NCBI RefSeq assembly: GCF_018917965.1
Contig: NZ_JAHLPP010000004.1
Coordinates: 124,001 to 188,000, forward strand
Direction of reading: 5' to 3'
Origin: Pseudoflavonifractor sp. MSJ-37
GTDB taxonomy: Bacteria > Bacillota > Clostridia > Oscillospirales > Oscillospiraceae
DNA length: 64,000 bases
The translations under genes and the position numbers were made by a program. Shown piece after piece: positions 25,223 through 33,732 of the stretch. Position 1 is the stretch's first letter; every line of letters begins with the position of its first letter. The notes beneath the pieces were generated by a model, which saw nothing but the letters and a program-made list of their open reading frames with translations, did no database searches and was not told the DNA's origin.

Positions 25223-25804
25223 TCATAGATCTTTAAGGATCAGGGGCGGGCCGGACAGGGAGACCATCCGGTCTGCCATGGCTACCACGACGGGCTCATG
25301 GCTGGAGAGGACCACCGGCACGCCCAATCCCCGGATCCGGTCCAGGATCCGGGCGGCCCGGGCTTCGTCCACGCCGGTGAAGGGCTCGTCCAGCAGATAG
25401 GTCCCGCCGCCGCAGGCCAGCGCCCGGGCCAGTGCCAGCCGCCGCCGCATCCCGCCGGACAGGGCGGCAGGACGCTTTCCCCCTTCGCCCTCCAGCTCCA
25501 CCAGAGCGAGCCAGCGGCCGGCCTCGCTCCGGCCGGACCGAGGGAGCACGTCAGCGATATGTTCCTCCGCCGTGCGCCAGGGGAGGAGCCGATCCTCCTG
25601 GAAGAGGATCGTGGGCGGAGCGGGCAGGTCCACCCGGCCGCGGTCCGGGACCAGGAGCCCCGCCATCACCCGCAGGAGGGTGGTCTTGCCGCACCCGGAA
25701 GGGCCGGACAGGGCGGAGATCCCCTCCGATGGAAGGGAGAGGGAGAAACGGTCCAGCACAGGGACATCCTGATAACGGACCGTGATGTCGGCGATGGAGA
25801 TCAT
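25223..25804 (-). CDS. ABC transporter ATP-binding protein (NitT/TauT class)
   Basis: 193 residues, short for the class. Walker [11 protein letters not shown] near 34-43, Q-loop ILFQED near 71, signature [15 protein letters not shown] near 115-129, Walker [12 protein letters not shown] near 135-146, switch His in LSSHEP near 170. The start ATG overlaps the permease stop (ATGA). The truncated C-terminus lacks the usual regulatory extension. It powers uptake through the permease of an unidentified small organic substrate; sulfonate, taurine and thiamine-precursor transporters belong to this class. Confidence 0.9.
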   Translation of the reverse strand: MISIADITVRYQDVPVLDRFSLSLPSEGISALSGPSGCGKTTLLRVMAGLLVPDRGRVDLPAPPTILFQEDRLLPWRTAEEHIADVLPRSGRSEAGRWLALVELEGEGGKRPAALSGGMRRRLALARALACGGGTYLLDEPFTGVDEARAARILDRIRGLGVPVVLSSHEPVVVAMADRMVSLSGPPLILKDL

Positions 25805-26568
25805 AGGCTGGGCCTCCTCTCCAGACGGGACAGGCACGCGCCCAGAAGGCGCTCCAACAGGAAACTCAGTACCAGAACCACGATGGTCCAGGCGAAGAGC
25901 CTGGGGGTCTCCAAATAGATCTTGGACCAGTAGACCTGGGTGCCGATGGCCTCTTTGGGCAGACAGAGGACTTCTGCCGCCACGCCGGCCTTCCAGGCCA
26001 GCCCAAGGGCTGTATGACACCCGCTGGCGAAGTAGGGCAGGACGGAGGGCACATAGACCAGCCGCACGGTCTTCCAACGTCCGAAGCGATAGGCCCGGGC
26101 AGCCTCCAGCAGGAGAGAGTCGGTCTGGGCGATGCCCCGGCTCACATTGCCCCACACCACCGGCAGGACCATCAGGGCGGACACGATCGCCGGGACCCGA
26201 CCGGTGGGCGCCCACAGGATGATCAGCAGGATGAAGGAGGCCACAGGGGTGGCACGGATCACCCGCACCGCCGGGGAGAGGAGCCGGTCCGCCCACCGCC
26301 AGGCACTGGTACAGATCGCGGTGAGGCTCCCGGTCAGGACGCCGAGCAACAGCCCGCAGAAGATCCGCAGGAGGGTGCTCAGAGCGGTCTGCCAGAACAC
26401 CGGCTCCACCACCAGAGCCGCCAGAGTCCGGAACACCAGCAGGGGCGGCGGGAGGATGAACTCGGTGGTAGGCAGGCCGCGGACGGCTGTCAGATACCAG
26501 ACCGCCCCCTGCCACACCGTCAGCCAGAAGAGGAGGGGCAGCAGGAAGGCGTACCAAAACTGTTTCAT
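25801..26568 (-). CDS. ABC transporter permease (NitT/TauT class)
   Basis: 255 residues with six predicted spans. The cytoplasmic EAA-like loop is [29 protein letters not shown], near residues 150-180. Overlaps the ATPase gene by four bases; AAAGGAGG precedes its start. Separated from the binding protein gene by a terminator, so its level is probably lower than that of the binding protein. Confidence 0.9.
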   Translation of the reverse strand: MKQFWYAFLLPLLFWLTVWQGAVWYLTAVRGLPTTEFILPPPLLVFRTLAALVVEPVFWQTALSTLLRIFCGLLLGVLTGSLTAICTSAWRWADRLLSPAVRVIRATPVASFILLIILWAPTGRVPAIVSALMVLPVVWGNVSRGIAQTDSLLLEAARAYRFGRWKTVRLVYVPSVLPYFASGCHTALGLAWKAGVAAEVLCLPKEAIGTQVYWSKIYLETPRLFAWTIVVLVLSFLLERLLGACLSRLERRPSL

Positions 26569-26643
26569 GGCCGGCCTCCTTTCGAACGACTCATGGGGAA
26601 TAGTATAGCGCCTGATGCGAAAAGAAACAAGTGGGTCTTTTTT

Positions 26644-26683
26644 TCAGAAAAAGCGTCCCGGAACGGTTCCGCTCCGAGACGCT
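26644..26683 (-). terminator. Attenuating terminator between binding protein and permease genes
   Basis: Minus-strand hairpin AGCGTCTCGGA...TTCCGGGACGCT followed by TTTTT, located 16 bases after the binding protein stop and before the permease gene of the same transporter. Confidence 0.8.
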
Positions 26684-26699
26684 CAGACGTTGTGTACGC

Positions 26700-27731
26700 T
26701 TATTTTCCGGTATAGAAGAACCCGTCATCGGGGATGCTCCCGCCGATGGAGGCGGGATCCGCGTTATAGAGGACTTCATAGTAGGAATTGATGGACAGCA
26801 TATCGGAGCCAGTGATGCACACCAGGTTGGCCTGGGGGATGGCGGCCTTGGCGATGGGGGCCTTGGGCACGATGCCCGCGTCCACCACCATCTGGGCGGC
26901 GTCGTCCCTGCCGGCGGAGATGGCCTCGATGGAGGCGGCATACTCCGTCAGGAAGTCCTCCACCGCCTGGGGGTGCTCCTCTACGAAGTCGGCCCGGGCC
27001 ACCACACAGCCCATAGTGAAGGTGCCCTCGATGCCGCTGTCCTCCCAGACCTGGTTCAGGTCCAGCGCCAGACGCACGTCGCTGTTCTGCATGGTCACGG
27101 CGGTGGCGGCGGGGATGGGCAGCATGGCCAGCTTGGCCTCGCTGGAGGCCATCAGGGCCTGGACTTCATCGGCGGTCTTCCACTCGATGGTCACGTCCTG
27201 ATCGGGATCCATGCCGTTCTGCTGGAGCAGGTAGCGGAGCACATACTCCGGGTTGGCGCCCTGACCAGTGGCATAGATGGTCTGGCCCTTCAGGTCGGAC
27301 AGGGACTGGACGGTCTCACCGTTCTCCAGGATGTAGAGCACGCCGAGCGTGTTCAGAGCCAGGAGCTTCACGGAGCCGGTCTTGTTGTAGAGGGCGGCGG
27401 CCACGTTGGTGGGCAGGGCGGCGATGTCCAGCTCGCCGCTGGTGAGCTTGGCGGTCACGTCAGTGGGCTGGGCGTCCACCTCTACGGTGTAGTCATTGAG
27501 CGTGGTGCCCTCCTTGCTGTCGGCAATCAGCTTGGCGGCGCCCATGCCGGTGGGCCCGTTGAGCATCGCCAGGCGGACGGTCTCCTTCTCCCCGGCAGGG
27601 GCGGGGGTGGCGGTGGCCTCCGGCGCGGCGGAGGGAGCGGGCGTCTCGGCGGCGGACTTGTGACCACAGCCGGCCAGCAGGCCCAGGCTCAGCGCGGCAG
27701 TGAGTGCCAGCGCGATCCAATTCTTCTTCAT
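26700..27731 (-). CDS. ABC transporter substrate-binding lipoprotein (NitT/TauT class)
   Basis: 343 residues from ATG 27731 (AAAGGAA eight bases upstream); ATG 27740 would abut the ribosome binding site. Lipobox LAGC with Cys22, a short Ala/Pro linker, then a periplasmic-binding fold starting VRLAMLNGPTGMGAAKL. The LKGQTIYATGQGANPEYVLRYLL segment near 130-152 is typical of the class. First gene of the transporter operon, with its own promoter. Ligand unknown. Confidence 0.9.
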   Translation of the reverse strand: MKKNWIALALTAALSLGLLAGCGHKSAAETPAPSAAPEATATPAPAGEKETVRLAMLNGPTGMGAAKLIADSKEGTTLNDYTVEVDAQPTDVTAKLTSGELDIAALPTNVAAALYNKTGSVKLLALNTLGVLYILENGETVQSLSDLKGQTIYATGQGANPEYVLRYLLQQNGMDPDQDVTIEWKTADEVQALMASSEAKLAMLPIPAATAVTMQNSDVRLALDLNQVWEDSGIEGTFTMGCVVARADFVEEHPQAVEDFLTEYAASIEAISAGRDDAAQMVVDAGIVPKAPIAKAAIPQANLVCITGSDMLSINSYYEVLYNADPASIGGSIPDDGFFYTGK

Positions 27732-27795
27732 GGCATCCATTTCCTTTCCAACGGACTGGTCCTCATAAGACTAGACCGTCCTGTTCGATGGTTAG

Positions 27796-27824
27796 ACTTT
27801 ACTCGTTTTTTTGCTCCTTGTCAA
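27796..27824 (-). promoter_or_regulatory. Promoter of the ABC transporter operon
   Basis: Minus-strand TTGACA (27819-27824), 17-base spacer, TAAAGT (27796-27801). Confidence 0.78.
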
Positions 27825-27880
27825 GCGGGAGCGCGGCGGCATAGGATGGCGCAGGAAATGAGGAGAGGAGGAACACTGCC

Positions 27881-28090
27881 ATGCTGTCACATCCGTCCGC
27901 GCCGGAGAAGATGAACTGTTATCCCAGACCGCTCGGTCCGCCGTCCCGTCCCACGGAGGATCTGGTCCAGCTTCGGATCCTGGAGACCCTTTTAGAGGAG
28001 AAACAGCTCCTCATCGACTTGAACGGCGCTGTGGAGGCCCTCACATCGGCCCTCCTGGCCGTCATCCGGCGGGAGGACCGGCGGCCATAG
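27881..28090 (+). CDS. Small hypothetical protein, 69 residues
   Basis: A short open frame with a very good ribosome binding site (GAGGAGG, eight bases before ATG). The N-terminal 25 residues are Pro-rich; the rest (VQLRILETLLEEKQLLIDLNGAVEALTSALLAVI) would form one amphipathic helix. I recognise no family. Codon use matches neighbours. It lies between the divergent ABC operon and the LCP gene. Real coding status is probable rather than certain. Confidence 0.5.
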   Translation: MLSHPSAPEKMNCYPRPLGPPSRPTEDLVQLRILETLLEEKQLLIDLNGAVEALTSALLAVIRREDRRP

Positions 28091-28244
28091 CGAGAGCCAT
28101 TCCTTACATTTTCCGAAAGGATCCGGCTTTTTCCAAAGTAATGCTTGCCCCACTGAGAGACATTGGGTATACTTAAAAGAAAGAGGCCCGTTGACATAAT
28201 GGCCAATGGGCATGAAAGAGAAAAGAAAGGAGCCGTCAGCTCCC

Positions 28245-29306
28245 ATGGGAAAGCGTGTCTTGAAGCGCCAGCGCAGGCCTTCCGTCCTGGCCAGACTGGG
28301 ACGGATCATCTACCGGATCCTGGTGTTCCTCTCCACGGTGATCGTGGTGCTCTTCTGCGTCTATCAGTTCCTGAAGCAGAGACCCAGCATCGCCGCCGAC
28401 CCATCCGTCCTCCCCACGACAGTCCTGCCGGAGGCGTCCCAGCCCGCCGCGCCGGAGGCCACGCCGAACGGCGGCAGTCAGGGCCTGACCCGGAAGAAGG
28501 ACACCTGGACGGTGCTCCTGGCCGCCAGTGACCAGGCCAGCGGCAACGCGGACACGATCATGGTAGCCATGTATGACACCGTAGAGCAGAAGGCCGGTCT
28601 GGTCTCCATCCCCCGGGACACGCTCTATCTGGGCACCCGGAAGGACGGCGGACACTACTATAAGATCAACTCTACCTATTCCTACTACGGGGCGGAGGGC
28701 CTCCGGGAGGCCGTGTCCCAGACGCTGGGCATCCCCATCGACCACTATGTGACGGTGGATCTGAAGGGCTTCCAGAAGATCGTGGACGCAGTGGGCGGCG
28801 TGGACTTCAACGTGCCGGTCCGCATGAACTATGATGACCCGGTGCAGGACCTGCATATCCACTTCTCCCCGGGGATGACCCACCTGGACGGCAAAAAGGC
28901 CATGCAGGTCTGCCGCTTCCGGCACAACAACGCCAATGACGAACAGGTGGCCTACACCGATGTGGAGCGGACCCAGACCCAGCAGCAGGTCCTGTCGCTG
29001 ATCGCCAAAAAGGTGCTGTCGAATCCCCAGAAGGTGGGGGAGTATGTGGAGATCTTCTCCAAACATATCGACACGGATCTGAGCCTGTCCGAGATGCTGT
29101 GGTTCGTAGAGCCGGCGCTGGGCTTCGATCTGGACGATCTGTCCACCGCCACCCTCCCCGGAGACGGCAGTGTGACTTATAAGGGCTGGACCTACTGCTA
29201 TGAGCTGGATCGGGAGAAGTGTCTGGACATCATCAACGAGATGATCGACCCCTACACGGTGCCCGTCACGCTGGACATGGTGGACATGCCGCAGAAGCGT
29301 GGATAG
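28245..29306 (+). CDS. LytR-CpsA-Psr (LCP) family cell wall ligase
   Basis: 353 residues from ATG 28245, preceded by AAAGGAG at 12 bases; ATG 28206 in the same frame has no such site. A basic N-terminus (KRVLKRQRRPS), one membrane anchor near 22-45, a Pro-rich spacer, then the LCP domain: ADTIMVAMYD near 106, the SIPRDTLY segment near 125 with the catalytic Arg, and R-F-RHNNANDE near 225. LCP enzymes attach wall teichoic acid or other glycopolymers to peptidoglycan outside the cell. A promoter-like TTGCCC/TATACT lies near 28145-28174. Confidence 0.9.
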   Translation: MGKRVLKRQRRPSVLARLGRIIYRILVFLSTVIVVLFCVYQFLKQRPSIAADPSVLPTTVLPEASQPAAPEATPNGGSQGLTRKKDTWTVLLAASDQASGNADTIMVAMYDTVEQKAGLVSIPRDTLYLGTRKDGGHYYKINSTYSYYGAEGLREAVSQTLGIPIDHYVTVDLKGFQKIVDAVGGVDFNVPVRMNYDDPVQDLHIHFSPGMTHLDGKKAMQVCRFRHNNANDEQVAYTDVERTQTQQQVLSLIAKKVLSNPQKVGEYVEIFSKHIDTDLSLSEMLWFVEPALGFDLDDLSTATLPGDGSVTYKGWTYCYELDREKCLDIINEMIDPYTVPVTLDMVDMPQKRG

Positions 29307-29311
29307 CAGAT

Positions 29312-29370
29312 GATGGAAGCGAGGCGGCCCCGGCCGACGCGGATGCGTCAGCCGGGGCCGTTCCATCTTT
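29312..29370. terminator. Bidirectional terminator between the LCP gene and tyrA
   Basis: GATGGAA...TTCCATC outer arms and CGGCCCCGGC...GCCGGGGCCG inner arms, with TCTTT on plus. The tyrA stop codon lies at its right edge. Confidence 0.8.
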
Positions 29371-30244
29371 ATTTCAGCAGATCGGGGCCGGGCAGGTCCA
29401 TCTCCCGCTTGCGGCCGGCGGAAAAGGCCAGCTTTTTGGCCAACTCCTTGTCATCGCCGGAGGCTAGGGTGTCCCGGTAGGACTCCAGATGGCCGATCAG
29501 CCGGTCCAGTACTTCGGTGAGGGCGGGGCGGTTCAGCGAGAAGAGCTGGGTCCAGAGGTCCACGTCCAGGGCCGCCACCCGGGTACAGCCCCGGAAGGAG
29601 GAACCCTCGAAGCCCCGGCACTGGAAGAGCATGGGGTCATCGCAGACGCTGACGGCGATGATGTGCATGACCTGGCTGGTGTACGCGATCATGGCGTCGT
29701 GGTCCTCAGGCGTGGTCTTGTACACGTCCCGGCAGCCGATATGGACGGCCAGCCGCTCCATCAGGGCCAGATGCTCCGGATCGCTGTCCTCCCGGGGGGT
29801 GAGGATCAGGTGGCTCCCCTGGAACATCTCGGGGAAGGCGTGCTCGATGCCGGAGAACTCGGTGCCCGCCATGGGGTGACAGCCGATGAAGTCCACGTCC
29901 GGCGGGAGAGACTTGGCGGCCCCATCCATGATGGCGGTCTTGATGCCGCACACGTCCGTGACCAGCGCGCCGGACTTGAAGTGGTCCTTATGCTCCTCCA
30001 GGAAGCGGAGGATGCCCTGAGGATGGAGGGCCAGCATGACCACGTCGGCCCCGCCGATGACCGAGGCGGCGTCTCCGGTGACGAAGTCGCCTACGCCATG
30101 CTCCGAGGCAAAGCGGAGGGTGGGTTCAGACACGTCCACGCCCACGATCTCAAGATCCTCGAAGCCCTTGAGGGCCATGGCCATGGAGCCGCCGATCAGG
30201 CCCAGGCCCACGACCACGAGGCGCTTTTTCCGCTCATCTGCCAT
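29369..30244 (-). CDS. tyrA: Prephenate dehydrogenase
   Basis: 291 residues. Oxidatively decarboxylates prephenate to 4-hydroxyphenylpyruvate, the committed step to tyrosine. Rossmann motif GLGLIGGS at 13-20, HPMAGTEFSG near 124-133 with the catalytic His, and the helical C-terminal domain with EDHDAMIAYTSQVMHIIA near 178-195. No ACT domain at the C-terminus, so direct Tyr feedback by ACT is unlikely in this protein. It follows aroF by three bases, and the pair is headed by a Tyr-rich leader peptide. Confidence 0.93.
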   Translation of the reverse strand: MADERKKRLVVVGLGLIGGSMAMALKGFEDLEIVGVDVSEPTLRFASEHGVGDFVTGDAASVIGGADVVMLALHPQGILRFLEEHKDHFKSGALVTDVCGIKTAIMDGAAKSLPPDVDFIGCHPMAGTEFSGIEHAFPEMFQGSHLILTPREDSDPEHLALMERLAVHIGCRDVYKTTPEDHDAMIAYTSQVMHIIAVSVCDDPMLFQCRGFEGSSFRGCTRVAALDVDLWTQLFSLNRPALTEVLDRLIGHLESYRDTLASGDDKELAKKLAFSAGRKREMDLPGPDLLK

Positions 30245-30247
30245 GGA

Positions 30248-31267
30248 TCACACCTCCCGGCCCACGCAGGGGGCGATGGCAGCCAGCTTGTCCATCACAT
30301 CCTTGAACTGGTCGGGGGTGATGGACTGAGCGCCGTCGCACAGAGCGTTCTTGGGGTCGTTGTGGACCTCGATGATCAGGCCGTCGGCGCCGGCGGCCAC
30401 GGCGGCCATGGCCATCCGCTCCACCATCCAGGCCCGGCCGCAGGCGTGGGAGGGGTCCACCACCACGGGCAGGTGGGACAGGCTCTTCACCGCCAGCACG
30501 GCGGACAGGTCCAGAGTGTTGCGGGTGTAGGTCTCGAAGGTCCGGATGCCCCGCTCGCAGAGGATGATCTTCTGGTTGCCGCCGGCCATGATGTACTCCG
30601 CGGCCATGAGCCACTCCTCGATGGTGGCGGAGAGGCCCCGCTTGAGCAGGATGGGCTTGGTGGTCATGCGGCCCAGCTTCTTCAGCAGGTCGAAGTTCTG
30701 CATATTGCGAGCGCCCACCTGGATCACGTCCACGCACTCCTCGAAGAGCTCGATGTACTCGGTGCCCATGATCTCGGTGACGATGGGTAGGCCGGTGGCC
30801 TCCTTGGCCTTCTGGAGGAGCTTCAGGCCCTCACACTCCAGGCCCTGGAAGGAGTAGGGGGAGGTACGGGGCTTGAAGGCGCCGCCCCGGAGGGCCGCCG
30901 CGCCGTCGGCCTTCACCGAGCGGGCGATGCCGGTGATCTGCTCCTCGCTCTCCACGGAGCAGGGGCCGGCGATCACGGCCAGCTTCTTGCCGCCCACCAT
31001 GGTGCCGCTGCCCAGATCGATCAGAGTATCATCGGGGTGGTACTTGCGGTTGGCCTTCTTGTAGGGCTCGGTGACCCGCATGACCTTCTCCACGCCGGGG
31101 AGCTGCTCCAGCAGCTCCTGATCGATGTTGGCGGCGCTGCCCTCCGCGCCCAGGACCGTGGTCTCAGAGCCCTTGGAGATGTTGACCTTCACGCCGCCGG
31201 CCTTCATGGCCTGGATGGCCTCCTGGAGCTGCTCGGGGGTGAAGCCGTTCTTCATGATGACGACCAT
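30248..31267 (-). CDS. aroF: 3-deoxy-7-phosphoheptulonate (DAHP) synthase, type I-beta with N-terminal ferredoxin-like domain
   Basis: 339 residues. Condenses phosphoenolpyruvate and erythrose 4-phosphate in the first step of the shikimate pathway. Residues 1-70 form the ferredoxin-like regulatory domain (MKNGFTPEQLQEAIQAM), followed by the barrel with IAGPCSVES near 93-101, RGGAFKPRTSPYSFQG near 121-136 and the metal-binding DPSHACGR near 272. Strong site AAAGGAAGG before ATG. Upstream lie a terminator and a Tyr-rich leader peptide, so expression is probably attenuated by tyrosine supply. In homologues the N-terminal domain binds Tyr or Phe for feedback. Confidence 0.95.
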   Translation of the reverse strand: MVVIMKNGFTPEQLQEAIQAMKAGGVKVNISKGSETTVLGAEGSAANIDQELLEQLPGVEKVMRVTEPYKKANRKYHPDDTLIDLGSGTMVGGKKLAVIAGPCSVESEEQITGIARSVKADGAAALRGGAFKPRTSPYSFQGLECEGLKLLQKAKEATGLPIVTEIMGTEYIELFEECVDVIQVGARNMQNFDLLKKLGRMTTKPILLKRGLSATIEEWLMAAEYIMAGGNQKIILCERGIRTFETYTRNTLDLSAVLAVKSLSHLPVVVDPSHACGRAWMVERMAMAAVAAGADGLIIEVHNDPKNALCDGAQSITPDQFKDVMDKLAAIAPCVGREV

Positions 31268-31330
31268 ATCGTGTTCCTTCCTTTCTTATCGTGAAACATA
31301 TGGTGGGCGGCCCGAGGCGCCGCGGAAACG

Positions 31331-31368
31331 AAAAAGACCGCGGCCGCCCGGAGGGGCTGCCGCGGTCT
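31331..31368 (-). terminator. Attenuator terminator ahead of aroF
   Basis: On the minus strand AGACCGCGGC pairs with GCCGCGGTCT (10 bp, further inner pairs CCC/GGG), followed by TTTTTCG, 64 bases upstream of the aroF start and between promoter and gene. An antiterminator could form instead: leader bases 31438-31446 (GCGTGTCTG in the transcript) pair with 31362-31369 (CAGACCGC), which includes the 5' terminator arm, giving 8 pairs with one bulge. Confidence 0.85.
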
Positions 31369-31426
31369 GGTGTTCCTCCGTTCCCCGGTGGATCCGGGGG
31401 CGGGGACATCCATCCTGACGAGCCGG

Positions 31427-31504
31427 TCATGGGCAGGCAGACACGCCGCTGCTAAAGTAATAGCAACGGTAATAGCCATATCCAAGACCGACAGTACGGA
31501 TCAT
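31427..31504 (-). CDS. Tyr-rich leader peptide of the aroF-tyrA operon (25 residues)
   Basis: ATG at 31504 with AGAAGGAGGA nine bases upstream, one of the strongest ribosome binding sites in the window, and TGA at 31427-31429. The peptide has 25 residues; residues 9-17 read YGYYRCYYF, i.e. five Tyr and one Phe in nine positions, using both TAT and TAC. The rest is Gly/Ser/Val-rich and carries no domain. Placement immediately after a consensus promoter and before a rho-independent terminator ahead of tyrosine-pathway genes matches an attenuation leader. Ribosome stalling at Tyr codons is predicted to free 31438-31446 for antiterminator pairing. Expression of the peptide is inferred. Confidence 0.8.
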   Translation of the reverse strand: MIRTVGLGYGYYRCYYFSSGVSACP

Positions 31505-31538
31505 AGGACGGTGTCCTCCTTCTTGGTTCGATGTATGC

Positions 31539-31567
31539 ACTTTAGCACTTTTTGTTATTGAAGTCAA
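31539..31567 (-). promoter_or_regulatory. Promoter of the leader peptide-aroF-tyrA transcript
   Basis: Minus-strand TTGACT (31562-31567), 17-base spacer, TAAAGT (31539-31544). Predicted start near 31531, giving a very short untranslated region before the leader ribosome binding site. Confidence 0.8.
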
Positions 31568-31725
31568 CCCCTGTTTTCGATTTTTTTGCCGCGCTCCTCC
31601 GGCAAGCCTTGCGCTCCGGGGCGGAATGGGATATCATGGTATCGTGCAAATCACCTGCCGCGGAGCGGGATCCCACCGGGCGGCCGGCGGGGCCGGGACG
31701 CGGCCCTCAGAAGGAGGCTGTTTCC

Positions 31726-33732
31726 ATGCGCGATGGATTCATCAAGGCAGCGGCCGGCACCCCCAAGATCCGGGTGGCTGACTGCCGATACAACGCCGAG
31801 CAGATCTTCACGCTCATGCGGGAGGCAGACAAGCAGGGCGTCCGGATCCTGTGTCTCCCCGAACTGTGCATCACCGGCTATACCTGCGGGGACCTGTTCC
31901 TCCAGGACACCCTGCTGAAGGGGGCGGAGGAGGCTCTGGCCACCATCCTGGAGGCCACCAAGCATCTGGACATGGTGACGGCGGTGGGCGTGCCCGTGAA
32001 GCACCGGAGCAAGCTCTACAACTGCGCCGCCGTGATCCACCAGGGCAAGATCCTGGCCCTGGTGCCCAAGACCTATCTGCCCAACTACGGGGAGTTCTAT
32101 GAGAAGCGCTGGTTCGAGTCCTGTCCTCAGGGAGACCGGCTCTTCTCCTACTGCGGCCAGGAGGTCTATCTGGGGGCTGATGTGGTGTTCCCCTGCGAGA
32201 CCATGCCCGGCCTGACCATCGGCGTGGAGCTGTGCGAGGATTTGTGGGCCAGCACGCCGCCCTCCGTGGCCCTGGCGGAGGCGGGGGCCACCGTGATCCT
32301 GAACCTGTCCGCCTCGGACGAGGTGGTGGGCAAGGCCGACTACCGCCGACAGCTGGTCTGCGGCCAGTCCGCCCGGCTCCTCTGCGGCTATATCTACGCC
32401 AACGCCGGGGAGGGGGAGTCCACCACGGATCTGGTGTTCACCGGCCATGATCTGGTGGCGGAGAACGGGGCCCTGCTGGCGGAGCGCCGCTATGCCACCG
32501 GACTCACCGTGTCCGAACTGGACGTGGACCGGCTGGAGCATGAGCGCCGTCGCATGACCACCTTCCGCTCCGCCCCGGAGGGGGACTATCTGACCATCCC
32601 CTTTGCGCTGGAGCCCGCCACCACGACTCTGACCCGGCACATCAGTCCCCTGCCCTTCATCCCGGAGGACGCGGGAGAGCGGCGGGAGCGTTGTGACGAG
32701 ATCATCCTGCTCTCCGCTCTGGGCCTCAAGAAGCGGATGGAGCACAGCCATGCCAAGACGGCGGTGGTGGGGCTCTCCGGCGGCTTGGACTCCACACTGG
32801 CCATCCTGATCGCCAGCGTGGCCATGCATCTGATGGACCGTCCCAACAGCGACATCATCGCTGTGACCATGCCCTGCTTCGGCACGACCGACCGGACTCG
32901 GGACAACGCCGTGGAGCTGGCTGAGCGTCTGGGGGCCACCCTCAAGCGCATCGACATCGGCGAGGCAGTGAAGGTCCACTTCCGGGATATCGGCCAATCC
33001 ATGGAGGACCACTCCGTCACCTTCGAGAACGGTCAGGCCCGGGAGCGGACCCAGGTGCTCATGGACATCGCCAATCAGAACGGCGGCCTGGTGGTGGGCA
33101 CCGGCGACCTGAGCGAGCTGGCCTTGGGCTGGGCGACCTACAACGGCGATCATATGTCCATGTACGGCGTCAACGCATCCATCCCCAAGACGCTGGTGCG
33201 CCATCTGGTGTCCTTCGTCTCCGACGACAAGGCCGACGAGGACCAGCGGCTCTCCGCCGTCCTCTCCGATATCCTGGACACCCCGGTCTCCCCGGAGCTC
33301 CTGCCCGCCATCGAGGGCAAGATCGCCCAAAAGACCGAGGACCTGGTGGGGCCCTATGAGCTCCACGACTTCTTCCTGTATTATGCGGTGCGCTGGGCCT
33401 TCCCACCCAAGAAGGTCCTGCGGCTGGCGGAGCACGCCTTCGGCCGGTCCTATGACCGGGCCACGATCCTCAAGTGGCTGAAGAACTTCTACCGACGCTT
33501 CTTCGCCCAGCAGTTCAAGCGCTCCTGCCTCCCCGACGGTCCCAAGGTGGGTTCCGTCACCCTCTCCCCCCGCGGCGACTGGCGGATGCCGAGTGACGCG
33601 GTGGCGAGCCTGTGGCTGGACGAGCTGGAACCGATCGAGTGGCCTCCGTCCCTGACTCTCCACGATCGACTCTACACGAAACGGAGATATCCGGATGAAC
33701 GAATATTGGGATCTTTTTTGGACCTTTGCTAA
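31726..33732 (+). CDS. nadE: Glutamine-hydrolysing NAD(+) synthase
   Basis: 668 residues from ATG 31726 (AAGGAGG seven bases upstream); the frame stays open to 31552 but that would cross the divergent promoter. N-terminal nitrilase-type glutaminase (1-280): Glu46 in LPELCITGYTCGDLF, Lys in VPKTYLPNYGEFYE, nucleophile Cys in GVELCEDLW near 170. C-terminal NAD synthetase: P-loop GLSGGLDST near 350, then DGTGDLSELALGW-like segment GTGDLSELALGWATYNGDHM near 450. Uses glutamine as nitrogen source to convert deamido-NAD to NAD. Its last 38 bases overlap the chromate transporter gene. Confidence 0.95.
   Translation: MRDGFIKAAAGTPKIRVADCRYNAEQIFTLMREADKQGVRILCLPELCITGYTCGDLFLQDTLLKGAEEALATILEATKHLDMVTAVGVPVKHRSKLYNCAAVIHQGKILALVPKTYLPNYGEFYEKRWFESCPQGDRLFSYCGQEVYLGADVVFPCETMPGLTIGVELCEDLWASTPPSVALAEAGATVILNLSASDEVVGKADYRRQLVCGQSARLLCGYIYANAGEGESTTDLVFTGHDLVAENGALLAERRYATGLTVSELDVDRLEHERRRMTTFRSAPEGDYLTIPFALEPATTTLTRHISPLPFIPEDAGERRERCDEIILLSALGLKKRMEHSHAKTAVVGLSGGLDSTLAILIASVAMHLMDRPNSDIIAVTMPCFGTTDRTRDNAVELAERLGATLKRIDIGEAVKVHFRDIGQSMEDHSVTFENGQARERTQVLMDIANQNGGLVVGTGDLSELALGWATYNGDHMSMYGVNASIPKTLVRHLVSFVSDDKADEDQRLSAVLSDILDTPVSPELLPAIEGKIAQKTEDLVGPYELHDFFLYYAVRWAFPPKKVLRLAEHAFGRSYDRATILKWLKNFYRRFFAQQFKRSCLPDGPKVGSVTLSPRGDWRMPSDAVASLWLDELEPIEWPPSLTLHDRLYTKRRYPDERILGSFLDLC

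Noticed and set aside
31552-31725. 58-residue N-terminal extension of nadE
   Set aside because: It would overlap the divergent aroF promoter; AAGGAGG and family homology support the start at 31726.
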